From contig JAQGDQ010000041.1 in NCBI GenBank assembly GCA_030141605.1, positions 126,001-190,000 on the forward strand: 64,000 nt of DNA. The letters run 5' to 3'. Under the pieces are notes generated by a model, which saw only the letters and a list, made by a program, of their open reading frames with translations, was not told the DNA's origin and ran no database searches. The DNA comes from Tubiluchus corallicola (Eukaryota > Priapulida > Priapulimorpha > Priapulimorphida > Tubiluchidae). Positions within the stretch are counted from its first letter, which is position 1; the number at the start of each line of letters is the position of its first letter. Made by a program: the position numbers and the translations under genes. Below are positions 48,401-60,900 of the stretch, piece after piece.

Positions 48401-50954
48401 GGGCTCTACTGTAACGTATACCAAAATCTAAGACAATTTACCTGCAAGCACTACACAGGATGATGTCAAAATGCTATCTCCAGCACTGACAAGCCATTGC
48501 TACCTGAGTCACAGTGCTCTCATCGTGTCACTGTAGAACAATAGCATATAACAACATAAAAAACCTAATGGTGCTTCTTTGTAGGACTAGAGACAACAGC
48601 TTACCGGGAACGAGCAGTGGCAGCTCTATTTCTGGGTGTTTGGTTTGGATTGAGAGAATGCTTGTTAGCATATAGTTAATTATTTTGTATATACTTGTTT
48701 CAATTGATAACAGGACAAACTGCAAGAAGAAGTTTACCAAATTTGAATCAACCCTCAGCACCATTAGACGGTTCGCACCAGAATCAGGGTAGTTCAGGTA
48801 ATCTGCTTCTTCCGGCTCGGACGAGAAGCCTAACTAGGCAGCACTCTAGTGACTCTCAACTAGCAACAGGTAAATAAGTCATTACATTTAAATGGTGAAT
48901 ACATGTTGTTAGTCTCCGAACTTGTAATTTATTGCTAGGATACACCACTTACATTCTACAGTACTGAAAACATGGTCGGCTTTGAAAAGCTTTAAACGGA
49001 TTTTGTGGAATCATCAAGTATATTAGTTTTATAAGTTCCATGTTATCTTTGATGAGCATTTAAAATTCTATAAGTGAGTTTTCTAGTAGAAAATAGAAAA
49101 TAAGTTCTGATTTGTACAAAAAAAACTTTCTAAATCAATCATCTTGATTCCATGATTAAATCCATTATTAAACCTGTCTAGTAGAAGCTACTGTAAATTA
49201 AGTTAAATGAACCTATTGGCTTTTTTGCTCCTAGTTAAAAAATTATTTTGTGGGCATGCTGAATTATGCTGAAACAAAAATTCAGTTTCACAGCTTCAAC
49301 GTCACACTTGATTTTATACAAACTGAAACTAGTTGTGTAGAACTATAAAGACATTCTTGAAAGTGGTTTCTATGATTGTGCTCAGGTCAAAATTGCACCA
49401 ACTGGGCCATCGAATCACGGATTTAGCCTGAGGCTTATTTTTGGCAGAAACTAGACGCTTCCACTTTCTTAGAATCTAAACATTACCTAAGATTTTACAG
49501 TGGTAATCTTGGTTTCAGCAGCTATCCCACTTTCTTTGCATTTCTGATAACTCTTTACAACTGTATCATTCAGATGTACAAGACACTAAAATTCATTTTT
49601 GTCGCAAAAATCACTTTTAAGCAATTTCACTTATTTTGCATAAGAGTGATGCATCACTTACATGATTTATTGTAATACTTAAGATAGAAATTGCTCAAAA
49701 ATGAAAGTTAGTTTTTGACATACATATTAAAGCAGCTATATAAACTAAGCTTCCAACAAGGGATTACTTGGTCACTTGTAGCTACTGGTTTTTCTGTGGA
49801 CTGCACAGTGCACATCGACTTTGTCTGCCTTTATTTTTCACATGTGCAGTGTTTAAAAAAGTGAGTCAGCCTCAAGTTAAGAATTTTTATTGCAAAAAAT
49901 GTAATGTGCATTTCAATGTACAATACAATTGGGGCTTAAAAGCAAGTATTGCTTTGTTTTTTGCAGATAATAAGTTTGTTTCATCTAAATTAAAAAAGTG
50001 CTCAAAAAATTCAAAGCCGTCCAGCCAAAAACCTGATGTTTCGTACCTGCCGCAGCCTCGTTGCTCATCTCCTCAACGGAGCGGCATACCAGTCTCTTTG
50101 CGTTCAAAGTCTAGCATCCCGCAGAGATTAACAAGGATTCCACAACCGCGCAAGTAAGTATAAGACATTCCACGTTCATATACTTTTTGATGTCAGCCAA
50201 GGCAAAGATTTGGTAATTTGTTATATTTTGTATTTTAAAAGCTTGTAGCAAATTGTTATTATGTATCTACTGATATTTGCGTTAACGTTAACTAACTTTA
50301 GCTAACTGAGCTGAAAGAAAATTGTTGGTTAGTTGCTATCTTAGGAGCATTTATTCACTCTGTTAATTATCCGCTCTCCCACTTAAAAAGTACATAGTCT
50401 GGCTTAGGAGTACAGTGAAGTGAAGACATAAATCGCGTCATTGCAATAATGTAACAGATACTTGCCAACGTTCTCCAATAGATGCATGTGTGACTGGCAT
50501 AGGAATTTACATTTTGTGTCGCTCTATGCAAATTTCTTGTGCTTAACGAATTTGTTATTATTCAGTTTCCCTGCAGTTTATTCTTTCTTGCTAAATTTAT
50601 ATTCAGTTAAAGTTAACCATTATACTATAGATTGTATGTAGTAGTACTCTGTTATTCTGAGCAGATGAAGTAGGTTGCTTGGTATATATATATATATATA
50701 TACATAATATATATATAATATATACACTAATGTATATATATTAGTGTATCGGTTGCAGAGAAATACAAAAAGTTAGCTCTGTCGTGCATAAATATTAAGC
50801 TCCGTTTTTGGAGACTTGGCTAAGCAATAACTAATTCCAGTTGTCCTCCTTGACTTTTAGAACCAGTCTCCCAGTTACTAGCAAGCCTAAACTGAAAAAG
50901 GTTGTTCCTCATCAGTCAACATTTGACGACGCATGGCAGGAAGGCTGCTTCTAG
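42036..50954 (+). CDS. SLAIN: SLAIN motif-containing protein (SLAIN1/2 homologue)
   Basis: Ten exons join in consistent phase: 42036-42427, 42543-42682, 42931-43026, 44345-44503, 46089-46142, 46513-46638, 47694-47831, 48714-48869, 49967-50153 and 50861-50954, giving 513 residues. The N-terminus carries a short coiled coil (about 9-35). Matches to vertebrate SLAIN include ESWLFSSPT, TFTRPRR, the ALARKQEENLRQ block, RRSLPNL (373-379) and the C-terminal AWQEGCF. SLAIN proteins are microtubule plus-end trackers that bind EB1 and recruit ch-TOG/XMAP215 to promote microtubule growth. SxIP-type EB1 ligands are visible at 459-462 (SGIP) and 469-472 (SSIP) in a basic Ser/Pro-rich stretch. Most of the protein is low-complexity and presumably disordered, as in the family. 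Confidence 0.93.
42543..42682 (+). CDS. SLAIN: SLAIN exon 2
   Basis: The acceptor is TTTTTAG|G, completing Trp131. It encodes the conserved WLFSSPT block and a Trp/Glu-rich helix. The donor is ATTT|GTAAGT. Confidence 0.9.
42931..43026 (+). CDS. SLAIN: SLAIN exon 3
   Basis: Bounded by TATTTCAG|TG and ATATG|GTAACT. It encodes a Ser/Pro/Lys-rich segment (about 178-209) with phase 1 at both ends. Confidence 0.85.
43154..44096. mobile_element. hAT-type non-autonomous transposon in SLAIN intron 3
   Basis: The left end TAAGGGTGCAC faces a right end that reads TAGAGATGCATCGAATATCC on the opposite strand. The flanks are CTTGACAT (43146-43153) and CTTGAAAT (44097-44104), an 8-bp target duplication with one mismatch. 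Subterminal ccgaa, attcgg and cggtat words in both orientations are typical of hAT elements. No transposase ORF remains; short ORFs inside are non-genic. Confidence 0.75.
44345..44503 (+). CDS. SLAIN: SLAIN exon 4
   Basis: The acceptor is ACTATTTAG|AT; phase rules out the alternative TACCAG acceptor at about 44311, which leads to a stop. It encodes TFTRPRRKK and the ALARKQEE block. The donor is GAAA|GTAAGT. Confidence 0.87.
44936..45119. repeat. Exact 92-bp tandem duplication in SLAIN intron 4
   Basis: Positions 44936-45027 and 45028-45119 read the same by eye. A perfect 10-bp inverted repeat with a 3-base loop (45113-45135) sits at the downstream junction. Confidence 0.93.
45290..45301. repeat. 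Poly-G tract in SLAIN intron 4
   Basis: A run of about ten consecutive G residues, a likely assembly and sequencing weak point. Confidence 0.85.
46089..46142 (+). CDS. SLAIN: SLAIN exon 5
   Basis: A 54-bp micro-exon with flanks GTTACAG|AC and TCTG|GTAAGA. It encodes NLRQSLSTSQANRR, continuing the conserved ExLRQ block from exon 4. Confidence 0.87.
46513..46638 (+). CDS. SLAIN: SLAIN exon 6
   Basis: The flanks are TACATAG|AT and TTATG|GTACAT. It encodes a Ser/Asn/Asp-rich disordered segment (about 281-322). Identification rests on phase and splice sites. Confidence 0.75.
47694..47831 (+). CDS. SLAIN: SLAIN exon 7
   Basis: The flanks are TTGTGTAG|CT and CCAAG|GTATTC. It encodes a Ser/Arg-rich segment (about 323-368). 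The phase fits both neighbours. Confidence 0.75.
48714..48869 (+). CDS. SLAIN: SLAIN exon 8
   Basis: The flanks are GATAACAG|GA and CAACAG|GTAAAT. It encodes the conserved RRSLPNL motif followed by Ser/Arg-rich sequence. Confidence 0.87.
49967..50153 (+). CDS. SLAIN: SLAIN exon 9 (SxIP motifs)
   Basis: The flanks are TTTTTGCAG|AT and CGCAA|GTAAGT. It encodes a basic Ser/Pro-rich stretch with SGIP, SSIP and TRIP, the likely EB1-binding region. Confidence 0.9.
50681..50746. repeat. (TA)n microsatellite with palindrome in SLAIN intron 9
   Basis: Imperfect TA repeats end in a palindromic ACACTAAT-gtatatat-ATTAGTGT. Confidence 0.85.
50861..50954 (+). CDS. SLAIN: SLAIN exon 10 (C-terminus)
   Basis: The acceptor is GACTTTTAG|A. 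It encodes a basic segment and the family-typical end TFDDAWQEGCF, then TAG. Confidence 0.92.
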
Positions 50955-51290
50955 TTGCCCTTGCTGAGACTACACTACCATCTAGTGCAAGGTACAATGT
51001 ATTTATTTATCGTTCATCAATATAAATAGAATTTATAAAGGTGATTAAAATATGTGTAAAGACCTACTTCGACTTATGACTTCTGATGATGACATTGCTA
51101 TTCTCATTTTGTGTGCAAATGTTAATTAGCGAGTTCATTTATAACAGATGTTTGATATGAAATCAATAATTTATCAATATGTTGTATGGGTGATTGTCTA
51201 GTTTTCTTGAACACTTAGAATGTGAAGCTCTCTGTACCAGTTAGAATTGTACGTATTGCAATAGGATGCTCTACATAATCATGTCTCAAC

Positions 51291-51296
51291 AATAAA
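51291..51296 (+). promoter_or_regulatory. Candidate SLAIN polyadenylation signal
   Basis: AATAAA about 340 nt after the stop codon; the first good match downstream. Confidence 0.4.
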
Positions 51297-54096
51297 ATTT
51301 TAGGTGTTGAAACTCTGTATTATAGCATAAAAGTAGGCTAGCTGATGCCTCTCAATACTTGGCAGATAATATGACATTTTCACATATCATTTATAAATAA
51401 GTATAATTCAGTGCCCTAACTTGAGAATAGTAAGAATACTATTTTACTACACTTATAACATAAAAAATTTTGAGACTGAAAACTTATTATATAATGAGTT
51501 GCTCTTTTTTAACTTTACAACTAAATTGCTAATTTGTGGTGAACTATATTATTCATGTTTGTTGTTAGTTAATGTTTTAGTTTTAATTAATTTTGCTATA
51601 GTTTTGAAAGGGTGTGTTACAAAAGTATTAGCTGTAACAGGTTAGCACAACGGTTTTTATGCACAATCTGTCGTACTGTACAAATTTTAATAGGCACCGA
51701 GCATATCACTTAAAACTGTATACCTTAATTTACAAAACAGCAGTTGAAAGATGATGTGTACCAAAAAGTCTATTGCAAATTTTGACTTTTCCTGCGAATG
51801 TCATTACCAAAACTAAGGTTGAGAAAGTGTTAGTATTAAACTTGGAACGTTTTGTGGTATCTGGTTTCCTAATGTTTCTTTTATTATAGACGTGTTACAC
51901 ACACATATATAGGTGCTAGAGTTCTTACTAAACATGCATTGAACGATGTTTTTTAGAAAAAAATGGTAAGAGACTTATTTTCTCTCACACAATATTTTTT
52001 AACTTTGTGATTATTTTATGTTCATTTTTGCAGTGTGACTTACCAACTAAATCTTAACTATGTCCTTTGACTTGCTTTGTTAAGTGTATCTCTTTTTACT
52101 TACGGTAAATTGTACACACTGCTGAAGGTGTGTTTTCATGTATGACTAGTTGGTGTTAAACATTATTAAGTAAATTGCAAGAAAGCACACAAATTTATTC
52201 TTAAATGTATTTATTGTTACGACTTTTGCCTCTTAAAATCTTGTTCCTTTGTAAACAGCTTTTTGGCATGGCCGTTTTCACCACCGAAAGAATAATGTTT
52301 TAGTAGTGTCTGTAGTATTTAGCATAAATTTGTAAATCTGTATAGATCTGTAATTACGTTTGTTTAATTGCGTTGACTGTTGGATAATTTATGATCTGTG
52401 TAGATAAAAATTATAATGTTTCAGCATTGTTGACTACTGCAAAACTTTACATTATGATAAATGTTTCTGTAAGTATATGATATTGAGTCGAGTTGCTAGT
52501 GTGTCTAACCAATGCTTTTACTATTGTGAGACAAAGCATACTAACCTGAAACAGGACATTATGAATGTGAGTTGCTGTGTTATATTATAAACACTGTAAC
52601 ATAAGACAGTTCATCAGTATGTAGTTTATTATTTGTAATACAATGATTTGTAGAAATATATACAGTTGGGTTTTTTACAATGCAGAAATATGCTTCGGTT
52701 ACACCTCAAAATGACATAACTACTACGGTATTTTGCTGAGCATTTATTAGTGGATGAAAATATTTCGGTCTCTCATTAACTTCTGTAACCAGAAGTACAG
52801 AAATAATAAGTAGGTCATAGACTGCTACGCAGAGTTGAAACAACAAAAATTAAAGCCATCTTAATTAAATGTGTCATATGTTGAAGAAGACTGGTGATAA
52901 TTTTTTTCAAGTAATACTCACCTTAAATGCACAGCAAAATATCTTTATGTTCATAATTGTTTGTAACATAACTCTACAGAAAAACTACTTTAATGCATTA
53001 GTTCATAATTATTGTTGAAATATCAACGCTGCAAAACTCAAGTTTTAACATATCAAAATAGTTGGCTCTTGAATACCAATGGTTTTTTATGAGAATGTTG
53101 ATTTTGTCAGTATGCACATGACAATTTACTTATAAACGTATTAAAGAATGGAAAAACAATGCTGTTTGTATCAAAATAGTTTTCATAGCTAGTATTTGAG
53201 GCCTGATTACGAATGATTTTTCATATTTTATTAATGGTACCCATTATAAAAGGTTATTGTCAATCCATATTGTGAAACTGTCCAGGCTAATTGCTCAAGT
53301 TGCTTGCAATATTATTGGCTCAACTAAATGGCTTAAATTATTTTGCGGAGTGCAATTTTTTTTGTGCATATCTTGTGGTTAAGCATTGTAAGGCTCATGG
53401 TCTGTTTATTGTATTTTATCTGCAGCATAAATATGATGAGTGTTAACATTATTCATATTACCTTCTCATAGCTCAAGGACTGGGCAATAACTTTTGCAGA
53501 ACTTGCATGTTCTCGCTTTTGCTTGATATTAAAAACTATGTGGAGCCATTTCTGGTCAAGAAAATTAAAATTTTCCAGTAATACCATCTCTTACTGCCCC
53601 ACTGTTGACGTCATTGCTGCATAATATGCCTTAATTGTATTGTCGACCATATCATGTTATTTTTGCAACAGATTTTTGCTATATGCTATTAGCAAAACAC
53701 AACATAACTAATAATATTTTGCAACATAGTAATATTTTACAGTGAGAAAGTTTGCCTTTCAGACTATCGTTACGCTGAGTATAGACACCTAAAAATATTG
53801 CAGATCTTGTATAGAGAAATCTAGTGCACGTTAAAAATCTTTTATAATTGAGAGTTTTAAGAAATAACATTTGGGGACGAGCAAGAAATGAATTCTTGTC
53901 CTACGACAGGTTGTTTTTGTACTGGAACAGATATGATATGAAATGAAAAGTGTGCTTTTTTCTCTTGTGATATCATAGTTATAAGTAAAACAGATTTTTA
54001 TGCTGAAGGAGATTTGAGATGGTTTACTTATTGGTGTTGTTATTATTTGATTTATACATAATTTGATAAACTATTTTGCAAAGTTTGAAAATACAA
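51297..54096. other. AT-rich convergent intergenic region
   Basis: Lies between the 3' ends of SLAIN and the glycosidase gene. I see no gene, SINE or transposon end. The short ORFs lack recognisable content. Confidence 0.5.
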
Positions 54097-54102
54097 TTTA
54101 TT
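54097..54102 (-). promoter_or_regulatory. Candidate alpha-galactosidase polyadenylation signal
   Basis: AATAAA on the minus strand about 490 nt downstream of the stop codon. Confidence 0.3.
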
Positions 54103-54591
54103 TAAATCTACAATGTTTGTTTGTAACATTGTTTTTTAAAATATTACCTCTTTACAATAGTCCATATGAGATATCACAGCCAAATGAGGAGCCAGATATA
54201 TTATTATTATTTTACTTATTATTATTATAATTACTATCACCAATTACAGCTTTCAAAATGTCATAGAAAGTTCATAAAAAAACTGTTGCTGAATTTTACT
54301 CAGTTCTGTGGAAAAAGAAAGCTGGCTATTCTATCCTTAAACATCAATGTGTCATTACATATTATATTTCAAACTCATACTCAAAGGCACTATTTCAGCA
54401 TATTAGTAGTTATTTATGGTATTATTATTATCACAGGTCCTCTGTTTAACGATGCAATGCAGTAGTGTACTTGACATGGTTTTTAACATTATGTAAAAAT
54501 ACAAAAGAAATTTTGCCTCCACTGTCAAAAAACATTTCACGCCCAATATAATTCATGCAAAAATATACTAAATAAACTTTTTTGAAAATGG

Positions 54592-54900
54592 CTACTTCTT
54601 AATAGCGGTAATCATAATAACTCCAGTTGGATTCACATATTCTGAGAATGTATCTTTAGGTCCGAGGTGTCCATAATCTTTGTCAGTGAACAGCTCCTGC
54701 ACTTGGTAACCGCCAGGATCTTTAAGTCCAAGTTCCAACAATGTTGCATAAAACTTTCTTGGTCCTCCAGCGTCATAACGATTCATAACCACAACGGCGA
54801 AACTTCCTGGAGGGTTGATGGGTCGAGACCAGACTTCAAAGTTGTGCCTGTTACCTACTGGCTTCTGCAGTGGTCTGAACATGATCTTTTCTGTTTCTTT
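54592..54900 (-). CDS. GH27 glycosidase exon 7 (C-terminal beta domain)
   Basis: 309 bp including the stop. The acceptor is TATTTTAG|AA. It encodes [21 protein letters not shown] and the final NPTGVIMI strand. Confidence 0.92.
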   Translation of the reverse strand, partial: KETEKIMFRPLQKPVGNRHNFEVWSRPINPPGSFAVVVMNRYDAGGPRKFYATLLELGLKDPGGYQVQELFTDKDYGHLGPKDTFSEYVNPTGVIMITAIKK

Positions 54901-57900
54901 CTAAAATAAGAAATAATCCACTTGCAGTTTGCAAATTGCTACATTTACTGGCATAAATTTACAAACTTTCACTTTTACAAATGGTCTAGTCAGGTTCAAT
55001 TTTTTTTTGAAAACCCTTAATGAAAGGCTTCGGATCTGCAAAAACGTAAAAGAATGTAGAGCAATAATAAAAAAATAAGTACGTTACAACATTCCTCAAT
55101 AAAAGCAATATCTTGCAAAAATGTTATTCAACCTTTGGAGCAAGTGAAGTAACTGAATGTCACTATTTGGCTTGCTGCAACGTTAAGCAAAACCACGCTT
55201 GGCTAGTTAATATTATTTATTATAATTATGTATTGTGTAGAAATTGAGTGCTTTTTTGATAAATTTTGTAAAAATATTTTGTTTGAAGTGGAAATAAATA
55301 TTGCAATTACAGTTAATATTAGCTGGGTGTCAGTTGGAATAACTGCTTCTGAATGGTTTCACCTGAATAGTGCCCCCGCTATTGTTCTCACTAAGGAAGG
55401 CTGTACATGCACATTTATCTGAACAGGAATGTGGACACCAGCAGCTCAATACTTCATTTCAGAGGATTACTCATGATAACAAACAAGGCTTTGGTCCGCC
55501 ATGACTGTCAATAAGTACGCCTCACTTTTAAATGTTTGAATCTTAATGTTGTCTAACTTGTGATAAGTGAGCTAAGTCACGATTTTGTCATAAGTGTCAG
55601 TAAGTAGGCCCTGTCATTGAGTGCCTGATAATATTAAACCTCTATATGCTTTTCACAAATCAACTGTCCGACCTTGTATGGAATACTGTAGCCACATCTG
55701 GGCTTATGCTTGAGCCTGTTACCTTCAATACTTGACATGTTCAGAATAGATGTATCTAATTTGGGGTCAACCAATGATCTCTTGCTTGATCAAAAGTAAG
55801 TTTCTTCACTGCACCAGTTTAATTGATACAAGTTATGCACTGTAACATGCTGTAATGAAATACAGCATCCAGTCGCATGGTATATTTCCTCTGGATAATT
55901 GTAGCAAAACTAGAACCTGATTTATTATCAAGGTTACGCCTTTAAGCTGATTACTGAGTGGGTCAATTAAATAGAGGTGTCTCAGTCACATTTAAATGTG
56001 AACAGCACACATTCCATGTACAACATAAATAACTGGAACCAGTACAATGAATGGAAATCGACTAGATTGAGCAATGCGCCAATCATCCATTTACTGAAAA
56101 GCCTCAGTGTCATTCTTAGCTTTGGTCACCAAGTACAAACCTTGACCTTTCAGCTCTTCATCCTGGCCCAGAAAATTTTTACAGAAGAATTTCCCAGGCT
56201 CTTTATTCATTGGTTCCTAAAAGCAGACAGTTTGCCTGGAGGCGCTACTGTCCTCATACTTGCCAGGTCACTATAAGTTCACATCCTCCCTCTGAGAGAA
56301 AAACAGCCAAAGATTTTATTTTTGCTAGACATTGTATACAGAATGGCTGCTTACAATATCAGTTTTTTCCTCTGACCTTTTACTTGTGGAATTGTTTGCA
56401 AGAAAATTATTTCCCCGTTAGCTACAATCTTGCTTCAAGAAAAACATCAGCAGACACTTCCTATAAATCATTAGCAACTTAGTTGTAAGAATTTAATTTT
56501 TAGACTTTTAGACTTGATATCATATTTTAACTCTGTAACTACGCCCTTTCACACTGGGTGGCCACTGCCGTGCGATTGCATCGTTTTATTTGAATTGGTC
56601 CGTACATAAAAGTAGATCTTCAGCCGCAGGACCAAATAAAAGTGTTGTGCAAACCTGTCCAGTCTCCTGGATTACACTTATGGTACCCAGATATGGCCCA
56701 CCTCACCTGCTCACCAAGACACTGGGAAATTTCACCCTATTTACCTTGACACTTTACCAACTTGATTTTCCACTTTTATAATTGCACAGGCAATTCCATT
56801 TGAAGTTCCAATAAGGGAAATACTAGCCAGAAAAGTAAATCTACAACTAAATTATTACCAATAATCGAAATAATAATAAATTTACCATAGTGTAAATTCT
56901 TTGTTTTTTGTTGCTAAGAAGGCCTCCAAAGCTCTGAGAGGTGGAGACTCTGTCCATTTCCGAAACACTGTTTGGACCTTGGTGTGGGAGCTTAGTGCTC
57001 CCTCAGACCCCCTACCCGCCATTTCACAAGTATGCCATATTTGGCTAACTCAACTTGACAAGTCTGGTGTTGTGAGTCTTGTGACCGCTTGAATACCCGC
57101 AGCCAGCTGAATCAGATTATTGCTAAAGGTTATGGCAAAACAGACATTTATTTTGTACATACGTGTTCTATTGGGATTGGTTTTCCTTGTATTCCGAGAG
57201 AATCTTGATTGACTGCAATCACCTTCTTATTCAGTAAAATTTCTTTGAATTCTGGGCGCATTTTTCTCGGATCATTGCTCATTATTAGTGGCGCAGCTAA
57301 TATTGCCCACATTGCCATTTGTGTGCGTGCTTGATCCAGACTCAATCCAAAGTTTCCAATTATTAACTGCAAGCAAGTAAAACACTGACAGTTAGTACCA
57401 TCATAAAACTATTGAAATTTCTCCATGTACTTAATTTTTACAGCTCAGAATAATTTTAAATAAATGAACATGCAAAGTTTCAATTAAATGTGCTCGAGTT
57501 CATGCTTGAACATAATGAATAAGGTTCAGAAATTTACATGAACTAGTGTTTGTTCACTAATCCTGACACATTCTGTGTCCGAGCACATTTTCAAAATCTG
57601 ATATTTAATAATAAACAAGTCGTCCGCTAAACACCCAACATATTGCCAGGCGGCCCCACACACATGTGCATGCTATGAAGCCAATAAACTCGAGTTGAAT
57701 TTAATTGTGCAACACTTAGTTTCCATCGTTTGAATTTTTGGTAATTCATATAAACATTACCACTGCAAAATGTTTTTTGCGTTATTTACTTTTGAAAATG
57801 TGCTTAGTTATGAAACCCATCAGGATTGGTGAATGAACACAATTTTATACAAATTGATGTTAACATTATGTACTTTCCTAGAAAGTGGTGTTTTGCTACA

Positions 57901-60900
57901 ATTTGAGCCTGAAATTGCAAGTTGCCAAGTTCAAAAGTTAGTAAAAAAAACTTGCTGTTGAAATTTGCAAAAGTTGTCTATCAAAAGTTTTAAAATTTTC
58001 ATTTGTGTGTACAGAAGTTTCAATCCAAAACTAAAAAAAACTTTTCCACACAACCTGCATGAGAAGCAAACTAATTATTGGACTGAAACCTGTCATTTTT
58101 TAATAAATTAAATGTGAGAAACTAAGAATTGTTTATGGCATTCAATGCAAGCTAACTTTTACTCGCGTTCAATCATAACAGCAGGAAAAAACCTTAAAGA
58201 AATTTACCGAATTGAAAAAGTGACTAAGTTGTCCTGTGACATAAAATCAGCCAAAGCCGCCATGTATCTGAAATGCCTGGAGCATGTGGCAAGTAAACTA
58301 AACCATTCTAACTCCATATCCAAAAAATTAGTATGTATACACAAAGTAAGCAACAGGGTGCTCACCATATCTGGGTCATTCCAATTTCCTGGTCCAGCTA
58401 CTGGCTGCAGAACATTGGTCGCATTCTTATAGTAGTCTATAATGTCTAAAATACTTTCGTAACTATCTGATATATCATAGTACATCCTCCATAGATTACA
58501 TGTGGCAGCTATAAGAGTATAATTGGGCTGAAAAAGAATTACATTTGGTGTATAAATAAATGATCAGTAAAGAATCAATGCTTTTGCAATAATTTAGCAA
58601 TACTTATGATAAATATAATTACACTTTTATGTAGATTTAAGTGTGCAAGTAATTAACTAGGAATATGGTGGTCAAAAGCAATTCCACAAAGACCTATTTT
58701 TATTAACTAAAATATCTGAAAACAATCTTCAGACTTATTATACAGAATACACTCAAGGAAAATATTATTAACACACTAAGAAATGCTGCTTTTTATTGCT
58801 ACCCACAAGAATATGTTTCATGACTTTTATCAGTTCCATATGGAAGTGCCACACTTATTTTGGCCAAATCTGTTAAATGCCATTGCAATTACGGCAGGGG
58901 TGGGCAAATAGACAGCTAAAGGCCTCCGAAAGTGCAATGAGCTCCTACAGCAAGGTTCGACAAAGGGCCCCCTTGAAAACTCACATATTTTCTGCATTTA
59001 AGAGTTTCTGAAGACATTTTGAATCTAAACGGAGAGTTTTGAATTTAAAAAGCTGAAATTCTGTTAAACAAATTTTTGGTTTTACGAAACAAGTAAACAG
59101 CAAAACAGACTTTATCCTTGGAATATTTTGCAATGTGGCCTTTATTCATTTTTGCTTTTAATACACAATGAAATTAAACTAAGTTGTTCAAGTCAATGTA
59201 CTCTTGTTAGCTGAACAAATTCTCAAAGACAATTATTATAAAATTATTAAAAAAATTTCAACACTAACAAATCCAGCAGTATATAAACTTCAACAGGAAA
59301 AGGTTACATTTTCCTCGACAGTGCTTTTAAATGCTGGAGTATGTATGTGTAACCAGGACTAGTACTATTTTGTAGCAGAGGCAGCTCAACAACAAAAACT
59401 ACAACTTGTACTGGGGAACTAAATGCCAAGTGCCTGTGGCATGCAGAGTGCTCCTGTTGTCCTAAACAAGTTACCATAAAGTAGTAAGGCAATTTGTTGC
59501 TATTATTATAGCAAACAGGCACTAAAAGAAACAAACTTGGTACTGAACTAAGGTCTAGAAAAAATTTCACTGTCTGGATTTGCCCAGTGTGTTGCCAGTT
59601 GCCCACCCTTGATTTACAATATTCATGTTATCAGGATCTAGGCATGCAGCTACATTATTATACATCTTACCGATATGCCCTCTGCTCGCTGATAATCAGG
59701 CCAGCTACAAGAATACTGTATAGGTCTACCCGTCATGTTCAAGTAATATCCCATCTCTTGATAACCTATAAAACAATAATTTTAATGAAAAAGATGTTAG
59801 GAATACTGAATTCTCATAATAATACATTTGTCCATTTTCTTATTATATACAATAAAAATATTAGCTTTGTACCTTTGTCCATAAGTCTCACTTCACTATA
59901 ACAACCATCTAACTTCAATGCGTCAACTTCCCACTTGGCAAATATATCTGCATCTTGTTTCAGGAAATACTGACTGCCTGGATAACCTGCACATGTTTTA
60001 GTTCCAAAATCTCCATAAATTCCCAACTTTAAACCTCGAGTGTGCATCTATAAAGTAGATATTTAAAACGGGAAAAGTGAACAAACATCTTCAAGAATGT
60101 TTATTGAATATGTCTTCAAATACAAGCTTTGTATTTACTTTTGAAAAGACAACATAATGCAAACAGGTATGCTGTTTCTGCATCTGTGTTCTTTGATTTA
60201 ACAGTTACGCAATCTATTTATTTTGGCCAGTATAAGATCCGTCACATGTATGGCAGAAAAACTGCTAAGAAAAAAGTATTGGCAAGCCTATTTTAAAAGC
60301 TACACTCTTTACTTTAAATCTAAGAACAAAGTATGAAAATCGGTACCAAGTACGACGAAGCAATTAAATACTTGTCATCACTCGGCTAATTCTACCATTC
60401 AAAGTGTGGCAATAATTGCAATACTGTTTATATTAACATCTTTTGTTGTCAAGCAGGATGAGTGGCATTTCAAGCCCAATTTGCCTACTTACAATATCAA
60501 ACTGGTGTGAAGGTGGTAAAAACAATAATGTAATATTAGTTTACCACTGATATCCGCTATTACAGTAGTTAGATATTATCACATATTTAATTTAGACTTA
60601 GTAGCAGTTTGATTTAGACAGTCTACTACATAGCATTACAATTTACATATAAATACGTGCATACAGCCTTGCCAAAAACAAATGCCTTTATAAATCTCAT
60701 AAAACAGTAAGCAAATATTTGAATACTACTGTGCCTGAGCTTGTCCATGTGTTGTAAACATAGCTTGCCTGAAGTATGTTTGCTGTAAGTCATAAATAGC
60801 TTTAAAATCCGAAGCAAAAATTTTATGAATACTAGCCTTGATAATAGTATATTATTCATACCTTATAATAGTAATATACAATATTTAATTTTTCTTACAT

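Noticed and set aside
49768-49966. Upstream extension of the SLAIN exon 9 ORF (starting at about 49768)
   Set aside because: A strong TTTTTGCAG acceptor at 49966 gives the phase needed after exon 8; the upstream residues do not resemble SLAIN.
59587-59901. 104-codon plus-strand ORF overlapping glycosidase exons 3 and 4
   Set aside because: It is the antisense shadow of well-supported minus-strand exons and transposon sequence.
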